Positions 1 through 5,738 of a stretch of 10,666 nt of DNA are shown here, in pieces. The notes beneath the pieces were generated by a model that saw only the letters and a program-made list of their open reading frames with translations, ran no database searches and was not told where the DNA came from. The stretch is from Rubrobacter sp. (GTDB taxonomy: Bacteria > Actinomycetota > Rubrobacteria > Rubrobacterales > Rubrobacteraceae): NCBI GenBank assembly GCA_013815485.1, contig JACDGB010000031.1, positions 1-10,666 of the forward strand, given 5' to 3'. A program made the translations under genes and the position numbers. Each line of letters starts with the position of its first letter. The first letter of the stretch is position 1.

Positions 1-327
1 GAACTGGTCCTCGAGGATCAAGATGCGCTCGCCCGCTTTTACGGGTGTGTTGGCTGCGGCGATGGAGATACCGTAGCTGACGGCGGGGATGATGGCGACG
101 CCGTCCGGGTCGCCGCCGACGATCCGGGCGAAGAGATGGCGGGCCTCCTCCACGTCCTCGAAGAAGTCCTCGGGCAGGATCTCCCAGGGCCGCGATTTGC
201 GCCCCGCCGCCCACTCTCCGGTCTCCCGCGCCGCCCGGAGCTGCGGACCCATATACGCGCAGTTCAGATAGACGATGTCGTCTGGTATCTCGAAAAGCCC
301 GCGCTGGTCACCAATGTCCATGTCCAT
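1..327 (-). CDS. Class V aminotransferase-fold PLP enzyme, N-terminal part (cut by window edge)
   Basis: This is a 109-codon N-terminal fragment read leftward off the window edge. Around residues 20-29 it has YLNCAYMGP, the substrate-loop motif typical of cysteine desulfurase/isopenicillin N epimerase-like class V aminotransferases. Further on come an acidic helix with EEARHLFARIVG, then AIIPAVSYGIS and GERILILEDQF, which match the first part of the PLP-binding large domain. The PLP lysine would lie beyond the window, so the substrate cannot be inferred. Two ATGs are possible, at 327 and 321. The purine stretch AAAGGGA is adjacent to the first but better spaced for the second, so 321 may be the true start. 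The gene follows the carotenoid desaturase on the same strand after about 80 bases, and an imperfect palindrome lies in its leader. It is probably transcribed separately from the carotenoid genes. Confidence 0.8.
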   Translation of the reverse strand, partial: MDMDIGDQRGLFEIPDDIVYLNCAYMGPQLRAARETGEWAAGRKSRPWEILPEDFFEDVEEARHLFARIVGGDPDGVAIIPAVSYGISIAAANTPVKAGERILILEDQF

Positions 328-340
328 CCCTTTCTCGCCG

Positions 341-364
341 GTTCCAGTACATGTTGTACGGAAC
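341..364. promoter_or_regulatory. Imperfect palindrome upstream of the aminotransferase gene
   Basis: The left arm GTTCCAGTACA and right arm TGTACGGAAC are inverted repeats with one unpaired base, separated by TGT. The element lies 14 bases upstream of the first ATG of the leftward aminotransferase gene. It is not followed by a T-run in either direction, so an operator or leader hairpin fits better than an intrinsic terminator. The function is inferred. Confidence 0.35.
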
Positions 365-406
365 TCGGCTGATTACTTCGCATGAACCCATCACCTGGAT
401 TCCGTG

Positions 407-1888
407 CTATTTACCCAGATGCTGGAGGAGCCTGCCGGTGGAGATCATGGCTCCCCCGAGCACTGCGGGGATGCCGCCTCCGGGATGCACCGAAGCCCCG
501 ACGCGCCACAGCCAGGGACGGCGGCGGTCGTTGTAGCGGGGCCGGTGCAACGGCCCGCTCCTCCAGAATGGCCGCACTTCTCCATACAGCGCGCCGCCCA
601 TGCTTCCCCATTCGCCAAAGTATCGTGGATGCAGTATTTTGTACTCTCCAAAGTACGCCGTCGCGGGCTTGTCGAGCCCGATCTCCCGCGACACCCGCTC
701 CACCTCCCGCTGGACGAACGAATCTTCCAACCCGTACTCCCGACCATTCGCTGGGGCCGTGAGGAGCAACGCCAGCGTCGCCCGGTCGTTCGGGTACACT
801 TCTCCGGGCCGGTAGTAGTTGGCGAATGCCATCGTCTCCTCCGGCTCTTCCCCGGCCTCCAGGCTACGGTACAGGCCTTCCGGGTTCGACGGCAGCACGA
901 CACCGTGCGTCGGGACGCCTGCGGGCAGCTCCTCGCGCAACGCCGCGTACACGGCCACCCCCGAGCAGGAGAGCTTCCCCGGAGTTTGACGTTTGCCCGG
1001 CGCCAGTAGTCCTTCCAGTCTTCCGTCGTCCAGGCCGCTGACCACAGCGTCGGCCTCATATTCGCGGGATCTCGTGACTACTTTGCCCTCCCAGATCCCA
1101 TACGCTGACTCCCCGGTACGCACCTCGACCCCGGCGTGGCGGGCGAGACGCTCCAGGGCGAGCACGACCTCGTAGACTCCGCCTTCCGGGGTCCATACGC
1201 CATCGTGGGCCATGATCGCCGGCATGCTCGCGTACAGCGCCGGCGTGCGGGAAGGACTCACCCCGGCGTTCAGGGCGTGGATGGCGATGACCTCTCTCAG
1301 ACCGTCCGGCAGCCATTCCAGGCCATCCAGATAACTTCGAGTAGTGAGCCTGGGACCGTAAGTCCGCAGCAAACGCCCCAGCGCAGGCAGCGTCTGGCGG
1401 TCGAGCGGGTCCGCGGTCAAAAGCCGCGTCACCTCGGGACCAAGCCCGCCATGCAGCCCCGCGAACCGCTCCCAGGCCCCACGCCACGGATGCTCCTCCG
1501 GCACAGGCAACGCCACAACCTCGCCCCGGAAATAATACTTCCCGACCTCATCCATGCGCCGCAGTTTCAAGCCAGCGACCTCCGCCGCCGAAGCGTCGCC
1601 GTCCCCGAGAGCGTCCCATCTCCCGAGTAGCTCATCCCAAACGCCTGGGAAGGTGACGAGCGATGGTCCGGTGTCCATCCGTTGTCCGTCCAGCTCGATG
1701 CGCCGACTCTTGCCGCCGAGATAGTCCGCGCCTTCTAACAGCGTGACCCGATGTCCGGCCCGACCCAGAAGCGCCGCCGCCGCCAGTCCTCCGATGCCGC
1801 CACCCACGACGACCACCTTCTTCGAGGCGGGCGAGTGGGGAACCGGGCGTAATAAGCCATGCTCTTCTCGGCTCTCTGCCCTTCTCAC
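407..1888 (-). CDS. crtD: CrtI/CrtD-family carotenoid desaturase (FAD-dependent)
   Basis: This is a phytoene-desaturase-family flavoenzyme of about 470-493 aa. It has an N-terminal FAD-binding fold (VVVVGGGIGGLAAAALL followed by LLEGADYLGGKSR), the DTGPSLVTFP segment, and the C-terminal family signature GASVHPGGGIPAVLGGA. Its neighbours are a UbiA-type elongase and a CruF hydratase. By analogy with the haloarchaeal crtD-lyeJ-cruF cluster, the likely role is 3,4-desaturation of C45/C50 intermediates on the way to bacterioruberin. A phytoene desaturase (CrtI) role cannot be excluded. The chosen GTG at 1888 overlaps the elongase stop in a GTGA arrangement, which suggests translational coupling. 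A later GTG at 1816, just before VVVVGGG, is an alternative. An ATG near 1860 with a purine-rich upstream sequence is out of frame, so a one-base frameshift near the start is possible. Confidence 0.87.
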   Translation of the reverse strand: MRRAESREEHGLLRPVPHSPASKKVVVVGGGIGGLAAAALLGRAGHRVTLLEGADYLGGKSRRIELDGQRMDTGPSLVTFPGVWDELLGRWDALGDGDASAAEVAGLKLRRMDEVGKYYFRGEVVALPVPEEHPWRGAWERFAGLHGGLGPEVTRLLTADPLDRQTLPALGRLLRTYGPRLTTRSYLDGLEWLPDGLREVIAIHALNAGVSPSRTPALYASMPAIMAHDGVWTPEGGVYEVVLALERLARHAGVEVRTGESAYGIWEGKVVTRSREYEADAVVSGLDDGRLEGLLAPGKRQTPGKLSCSGVAVYAALREELPAGVPTHGVVLPSNPEGLYRSLEAGEEPEETMAFANYYRPGEVYPNDRATLALLLTAPANGREYGLEDSFVQREVERVSREIGLDKPATAYFGEYKILHPRYFGEWGSMGGALYGEVRPFWRSGPLHRPRYNDRRRPWLWRVGASVHPGGGIPAVLGGAMISTGRLLQHLGK

Positions 1889-2727
1889 GGATACGCCCCG
1901 AGTGAGATCGCCCCGACCAACTGCACGCCGGCCACCGTGCCCGCGACGTATGGAAACGCGATGGAGAACGGATACAGTCGATGTCCCGTCCGGGGCGTCG
2001 GGTCGCGGCGCAGCGCGTACAGTAGTCCACCCGCGAATACGGCGTTCACCAGCGCGACCGGCAGGCTGACGAGCGCGAAGGCGACGGTCGAGAGCGTCCA
2101 GAAAAGTCCGCTCCAGAACACGACGCCCCGGACGCCGAGCTTCACGGCTGTCGTATCGATGCCAGCCCGCTCGTCCTCGGCAATATCCTGGACGGCGTCG
2201 AAGGTGTGCTTGGCTGCGCTCCACGCCATCAGGCCGAGCGCGGCGGGCCACATCGGCGGTTCGCCGAGTGCCAGCGGCACGAAGATCAGCGGGAAGGCGT
2301 AGGCGGCGTTGCTCAGGGAGTCCAGAAATGGCCTGGCTTTGAACCGGACGGGCGGCGCCGAGTAGCCGGTGAAGAGCAGCGCGTAGAGGAGCATACACAG
2401 GATCGCGCTCGGAGAGAAAGCGAGGATGAAGTATGCCGCGAACGGCAGGTTCGCGATGAGGATTCCGAGGGCTATGGGCCTCGCTTCCTCCGCTCGGATG
2501 CGCGCGCCTTCGAGGGTGCCTTTGCGGGGGTTTTTGGCGTCTGTTTCTTGATCGAAGACGTCGTTGGTACCGTAGATCAGGAGGTTGAACGGCAGCGTGA
2601 GCCAGAGCAGTATCGGCAGCGCCTCCCACCGCCACAGATCCCCCGATAGCCACATCCCGACCACGGCGGGGCCTGTGGTGTTGATCCAGAGCACCGGCCG
2701 CGAGACCTGGAGGAGACGTCCGATCAA
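1885..2727 (-). CDS. lyeJ: UbiA-family lycopene elongase (bacterioruberin pathway)
   Basis: This is an integral-membrane prenyltransferase of about 280 aa. It carries both aspartate-rich UbiA motifs: NDVFDQETD in the first half, and DAVQDIAEDERAG after the middle. The cytoplasmic loop YSAPPVRFKARPFLD is characteristic of carotenoid elongases of the LyeJ/LbtBC/CrtEb type. Several hydrophobic helices fit a membrane protein. The expected reaction is addition of C5 (dimethylallyl) units to the ends of lycopene, with hydration in LyeJ-type enzymes. The frame is open to GTG codons at 2786 and 2820, but those starts would overlap the divergent cruF start. The homologous part begins at about RLLQVSRP, and a TATATT box lies just upstream of TTG 2727, so I prefer that start. 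The stop overlaps the start of the desaturase gene. Confidence 0.87.
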   Translation of the reverse strand: MIGRLLQVSRPVLWINTTGPAVVGMWLSGDLWRWEALPILLWLTLPFNLLIYGTNDVFDQETDAKNPRKGTLEGARIRAEEARPIALGILIANLPFAAYFILAFSPSAILCMLLYALLFTGYSAPPVRFKARPFLDSLSNAAYAFPLIFVPLALGEPPMWPAALGLMAWSAAKHTFDAVQDIAEDERAGIDTTAVKLGVRGVVFWSGLFWTLSTVAFALVSLPVALVNAVFAGGLLYALRRDPTPRTGHRLYPFSIAFPYVAGTVAGVQLVGAISLGAYP

Positions 2728-2789
2728 AACTTCATCACGAAAACAAATATATACCGCCCGCCGAAGCGTCGCCGGGATAACATACACGG
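2728..2789. promoter_or_regulatory. Divergent promoter region between the elongase and cruF
   Basis: These 62 bases separate the two divergent carotenoid genes and are clearly more AT-rich than their surroundings. On the minus strand, TATATT at 2751-2746 is a reasonable -10 box and would start transcription about 12 bases before TTG 2727. On the plus strand, TAACAT at 2778-2783 is a weak -10 box and would give an almost leaderless cruF mRNA starting near 2790. No good -35 box is visible for either. A shared control region for both arms of the pathway is inferred. Confidence 0.4.
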
Positions 2790-3560
2790 ATGCTTTCGGT
2801 CCGCTCGATTCCGCTTCCACTACTTCTCGTATCCGCCGTCTTTTTCGGGGCCGCGTACTTCACCTCCCGCTTCCCCGACGTTCCAGGCGCGAGCGCGGGC
2901 TCCTTCGTCGCCACGTTCCTCATAGCTCTTCCATCCATACTCGCGCTTTTCCGATACCTCGGAGGACGGAGAGCTTTTCTCTCCCTGCTCGCAGTCTCCA
3001 TCTTCGCCTTTGCGATAGAGGCGGTCGGCGTCGTGACCGGCTTCCCTTATGGAGACTTTCATTACGGTAATGCTCTGGGTCCACTGGCTTTCGGGCTCGT
3101 GCCGTATCTTCTCCCTGTATCGTACGCGCCGCTCGTGATCGGGGCGGTCGCCGCGGCCTCCCGAAAAGGAACGTCGCGCTTCATTACCTGGATTCTTCGA
3201 TCCGCCATTCTCCTCGTCCTGATGGACGGAGTCCTCGACCCTGGCGCCGCCGCGCTTGGTTTCTGGGCGTGGCCGGATGACGGCGCGTACTATGGCGTGC
3301 CAGCGAGCAACTACCTCGGATGGCTGCTCTCCGGCGCGCTCGCCTCCGCTCTTCTCCTCGCCGCCGGACGCTGGCGGGGACGACCGCCGCCCAGACTGCT
3401 CGACAGCTCCATCGTGGCTATGGCCTTCTGGACCGGGGTGGCGGTGTTCGAGGACCTGACGTTGCCAGCTGTGCTCGGGGTTGCGCTCCTCGCGTTTCTG
3501 TCGTGGCGACGCTCGCCTCCGAGAGATGACAAAGCGGCCTCGCGGGCCGGACGGGTATAG
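2790..3560 (+). CDS. cruF: CruF-type carotenoid biosynthesis membrane protein (C50 carotenoid hydratase)
   Basis: This is a 256-aa polytopic membrane protein of the CruF/DUF422 family. The recognisable family blocks are IEAVGVVTGFPYGDFHYG at about residues 76-93, then MDGVLDPGAAALGFWAW and YYGVPASNYLGWLLSG in the middle of the protein. The conserved acidic and aromatic residues E, D, H and Y of these blocks are all present. In haloarchaea the homologue hydrates the ends of bisanhydrobacterioruberin to give bacterioruberin; in cyanobacteria CruF is a 1',2'-hydratase. The position beside a UbiA elongase and a CrtI/CrtD desaturase supports the bacterioruberin role. The ATG at 2790 is the first in frame and no strong ribosome binding site precedes it, so a leaderless transcript is possible. 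The C-terminal tail is short, charged and arginine-rich. Confidence 0.88.
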   Translation: MLSVRSIPLPLLLVSAVFFGAAYFTSRFPDVPGASAGSFVATFLIALPSILALFRYLGGRRAFLSLLAVSIFAFAIEAVGVVTGFPYGDFHYGNALGPLAFGLVPYLLPVSYAPLVIGAVAAASRKGTSRFITWILRSAILLVLMDGVLDPGAAALGFWAWPDDGAYYGVPASNYLGWLLSGALASALLLAAGRWRGRPPPRLLDSSIVAMAFWTGVAVFEDLTLPAVLGVALLAFLSWRRSPPRDDKAASRAGRV

Positions 3561-3589
3561 ACTTGGGAGATGGAAAGAGGACGATCAGC

Positions 3590-4774
3590 ATGAAATGGGC
3601 TGCGGCGATATCCCGGAATACTTCCATCGAGGTGGCGATCCAGGAGTGCTCCGAGAGCGTCCGCCGGGATCTCGGTCCGGGCGAAGTCTCCCTTGCCGTG
3701 CTCTTCGTCACCCCGCACTTCGCGGCATATTATCCGCGGATTTGCGGCTTGATCTCCGACCTCCTCGGTCCAGAGACCATCATCGGCTGCTCGGGCGGGG
3801 GCGTGATCGGCGGCGGCGAGGAGGTCGAACACTCACCGGCCCTCTCCCTGGTAGCCGCCCGTCTGCCCGCTGTTGGGGTGAAGCCGTTCCGGGTGGATGG
3901 CCCACTTCCCGATCTCGACGGCCCGCCGGATGCCTGGGAGGCCCTGATCGGGGTGTCCGCTGGCGAGGAACCGCAGTTCATTCTGCTCGCCGATCCCTTC
4001 TCCGTGCGGGCTGAGGCTCTGCTCTCCGGGCTCGACTACGCTTTCCCGGCCTCGCCCAAGATCGGGGGCCTTGCCAGCGGCGCATCCTCGCCGGGCCTGA
4101 ATGCCCTGTTCCTGGACGGCGAGTTGTTCGATGGCGGAGCGGTCGGCGTGGCCCTGACCGGCGACATAGCCGTGGACACGGTCGTGGCCCAGGGGTGCCG
4201 CCCGGTCGGCGACCTGATGAGGGTGACGAGTTGCGAGGAAAACATGCTCCACGAACTGGATCATCGCCCGGCCTTCGAGGTTTTGCAAGAGTTATTCGCC
4301 TCCTTCGACGAGCGCGACCGCGGGCTTGCCCAGACTTCGTTGTTCGCCGGGATATTGATGGACGAGTTAACGGAGGAGCCGCGGGTGGGAGACTTTTTGA
4401 TCCGGAATCTCATCGGCGCCGACCCTCGGCGGGGCGCCATCGCCGTCGGAGAGAACCTGCAAGAAGGCATGCGCCTCCGCTTCCACCTCCGAGACGCCGA
4501 AACCTCAGCCGAAGACCTCCACGCCATGCTCACGGGCTACGAAAAGACGATCTCCGACAATGGAAGTCCCACCGGCGCCCTTCTCTTCTCCTGCGTCGGA
4601 CGCGGTGAATACTTGTACGGTCGCCCCAACTTCGATACCGGCATCTTCCAGGATCACCTCGGCGGCGTGCCCGTCGGCGGCTTCTTCTGTAACGGGGAGA
4701 TCGGCCCCGTCGCCGGAACCACCTTCCTCCACGGTTACACTTCCTCATTCGGCCTCTTCCGTCCCCGCCATTAG
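3590..4774 (+). CDS. FIST N- and C-domain signal transduction protein
   Basis: This 394-aa soluble protein matches the FIST family, which pairs a FIST_N sensory domain with a FIST_C domain. The N-terminal half has LAVLFVTPHF, ETIIGCSGGGVIGGGEE and a run of short beta-like segments typical of FIST_N. The C-terminal end PVGGFFCNGEIGPVAGTTF followed by LHGYTSSFGLFRP is the strongest family signature. FIST domains are proposed to bind small ligands such as amino acids and usually occur in signalling proteins. Here no kinase, cyclase or methyl-accepting domain is attached. The ATG at 3590 is preceded by AGAGGA at good spacing, so it is preferred to the upstream TTG at 3563. The gene follows cruF after 29 bases on the same strand and is probably co-transcribed with it. 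A link to carotenoid control or light/redox sensing is inference. Confidence 0.85.
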   Translation: MKWAAAISRNTSIEVAIQECSESVRRDLGPGEVSLAVLFVTPHFAAYYPRICGLISDLLGPETIIGCSGGGVIGGGEEVEHSPALSLVAARLPAVGVKPFRVDGPLPDLDGPPDAWEALIGVSAGEEPQFILLADPFSVRAEALLSGLDYAFPASPKIGGLASGASSPGLNALFLDGELFDGGAVGVALTGDIAVDTVVAQGCRPVGDLMRVTSCEENMLHELDHRPAFEVLQELFASFDERDRGLAQTSLFAGILMDELTEEPRVGDFLIRNLIGADPRRGAIAVGENLQEGMRLRFHLRDAETSAEDLHAMLTGYEKTISDNGSPTGALLFSCVGRGEYLYGRPNFDTGIFQDHLGGVPVGGFFCNGEIGPVAGTTFLHGYTSSFGLFRPRH

Positions 4775-4965
4775 ATACCGGTAAAATAGTCGAGCAATTT
4801 CAGCGATGCAACCATTCATGCGGAATCCGGATTACGCTCGACATCCTCTTTATGTAGCGGCAATGTAACTTTTATTCAGATTCTTTAAGAAAACTCTTCC
4901 ATTGACGAAGTGGTTGTGCTATACGTTTACACAGTTATGAGAACGTCGTGTTCGGGGGGCGAACG
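4775..4965. other. AT-rich intergenic region
   Basis: These 191 bases between the FIST gene and the small downstream gene are markedly richer in A and T than the coding DNA around them. They hold short palindromes (TACCGGTA at 4777-4784 and TTCTTTAAGAA at 4881-4891) and the candidate promoter described separately. I see no RNA gene, convincing terminator or coding frame in the rest. Confidence 0.5.
4902..4931 (+). promoter_or_regulatory. Candidate sigma-A-type promoter for the 75-aa gene
   Basis: TTGACG at 4902-4907 is a near-consensus -35 box. TTTACA at 4926-4931, 18 bases downstream, is an acceptable -10 box. TATACG at 4920-4925 is a better -10 sequence but is too close, with only a 12-base spacer. 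The predicted start near 4938 leaves a leader of about 28 bases before ATG 4966. Confidence 0.45.
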
Positions 4966-5193
4966 ATGATCGAAGAGCGGGTCGTGGAATTGGTGGCGGT
5001 TGACCGGGATGGCCGGGCGTACCGGAGTGGCTGGCAGGATGGCCGGTTCGGGAGCACGGGGACGTTCGCGGTCAACGAGAACCTGGCTACGTGGGAGGAC
5101 TTTGACCGTCTGACCTACTATCGGGGTCACCGCGAGGGACGCCGGGTAAAGGAGATGTTGCGGATGGGGACGCAGGTCGCAGAGACTGCCTGA
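4966..5193 (+). CDS. Small hypothetical protein, 75 aa
   Basis: I do not recognise this protein. It is hydrophilic, with no membrane segment or signal peptide. It has many charged and aromatic residues, including GRAYRSGWQDGRF, TWEDFDRLTYY and RGHREGRRVKEML, and ends in a probable amphipathic helix. The ATG at 4966 is chosen because a GGGGGG run lies at ribosome-binding distance; an in-frame GTG at 4948 is less well placed. The gene has its own candidate promoter. It ends 17 bases before the stop of the convergent clpS-like gene, so the two 3' ends nearly meet. The biased composition and good translation signals favour a real gene. The function is unknown. Confidence 0.6.
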   Translation: MIEERVVELVAVDRDGRAYRSGWQDGRFGSTGTFAVNENLATWEDFDRLTYYRGHREGRRVKEMLRMGTQVAETA

Positions 5194-5210
5194 TCCCAGT
5201 CGTAGTCCGG

Positions 5211-5507
5211 CTAGTGGGACGGTTCGATGCTGACGGTGAGGCCCTCGCTCTGTAGACGCTCCCGGTAGAGTTCCGCCAGTTCCTTGTGGCAACTTTTGAC
5301 CGTGGCCTGGCCCTTCGAGTGAGCCTGGTACATGATGCCGGTGGCCTTCGCGATGGTCATGCCGGGTATGGCTCTGTTTAGAATGATTATCACCCGCGGC
5401 ATGGAGTTGTTCCAATCGTTGTGGAGGATGACGTTCCAGGGCAGTTCGGGCTGGGCTTTCCGCCTGGTTCTGGTGCGCTCGGATTTCTTGACTTTTGTTC
5501 CAACCAT
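5211..5507 (-). CDS. clpS: ClpS-like ATP-dependent protease adaptor
   Basis: This 98-aa protein has the ClpS fold pattern: a basic, disordered N-terminus of about 20 residues, PWNVILHNDWNNSM, a helix, then GIMYQAHSKGQATVKSCHKE and a final strand GLTVSIEP. ClpS delivers N-degron substrates to the ClpAP/ClpCP protease. Residues equivalent to the E. coli substrate-pocket residues N34, D35, M40, M62 and H66 are kept. The usual NDD is NDW here and the pocket threonine (T38) is N, so specificity may differ. No Clp ATPase or protease gene is adjacent. The ATG at 5507 is the only plausible start, since an in-frame stop lies close upstream. No ribosome binding site is visible, which agrees with the promoter placed almost directly before it. 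Confidence 0.82.
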   Translation of the reverse strand: MVGTKVKKSERTRTRRKAQPELPWNVILHNDWNNSMPRVIIILNRAIPGMTIAKATGIMYQAHSKGQATVKSCHKELAELYRERLQSEGLTVSIEPSH

Positions 5508-5516
5508 TTGCGGGAA

Positions 5517-5544
5517 GTCTTACGGATGTAGGGCGTCCGGTCAA
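5517..5544 (-). promoter_or_regulatory. Promoter for the clpS-like gene, predicting a near-leaderless mRNA
   Basis: On the minus strand TTGACC (5544-5539) and TAAGAC (5522-5517) are separated by 16 bases and make a good -35/-10 pair. The -10 box ends only 9 bases before the ATG at 5507, so transcription should begin at or within a few bases of the start codon. This agrees with the absence of a Shine-Dalgarno sequence. Confidence 0.5.
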
Positions 5545-5716
5545 GAGGCATTCGGGGCTAGTTGTGAAAAGCATACGAAGCTTAGTACTTGGTCAGTACC
5601 TGTATCGCCTTGACCACCCGTATTATCCGCCGACTCTTCCACGCCGCGCTCCTTCGTAGCCGGTCGGTCGGCTTGGCGGCGTTTATGATCGGCTTTGCCT
5701 GACGGTATGCGCGTCC
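5545..5716. other. Intergenic region upstream of clpS
   Basis: No coding frame or RNA gene is visible here. It contains two short perfect inverted repeats. GTACT/AGTAC with a 5-base loop at 5585-5599 lies upstream of the clpS promoter and could be an operator. AGCCG/CGGCT around 5658-5673 has a 6-base loop. Neither is followed by a T-run. Confidence 0.4.
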
Positions 5717-5738
5717 CCGGACGGTTACAGGCGTCCGG
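5717..5738 (-). terminator. Stem-loop spanning the stop codon of the UbiB-like gene
   Basis: CCGGACG at 5717-5723 and CGTCCGG at 5732-5738 form a perfect 7-bp GC-rich stem with an 8-base loop that contains the TAA stop. There is no T-run after it on the minus strand. It may be a terminator-like or mRNA-stabilising hairpin rather than a classical intrinsic terminator. Confidence 0.35.

Noticed and set aside
407..2653. A 748-codon minus-strand open frame covering both the desaturase and most of the elongase
   Set aside because: Only the part after about 1888 matches the desaturase family. The upstream half is arginine/glycine-rich shadow sequence of the elongase gene in another frame.
4560..4784. 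Small plus-strand frame at the end of the FIST gene
   Set aside because: It is an out-of-frame shadow of the conserved FIST_C end.
4927..5574. A 215-codon minus-strand frame over the ClpS-like gene
   Set aside because: It is His/Pro/Arg-rich, matches no family I recognise and overlaps two better supported genes.
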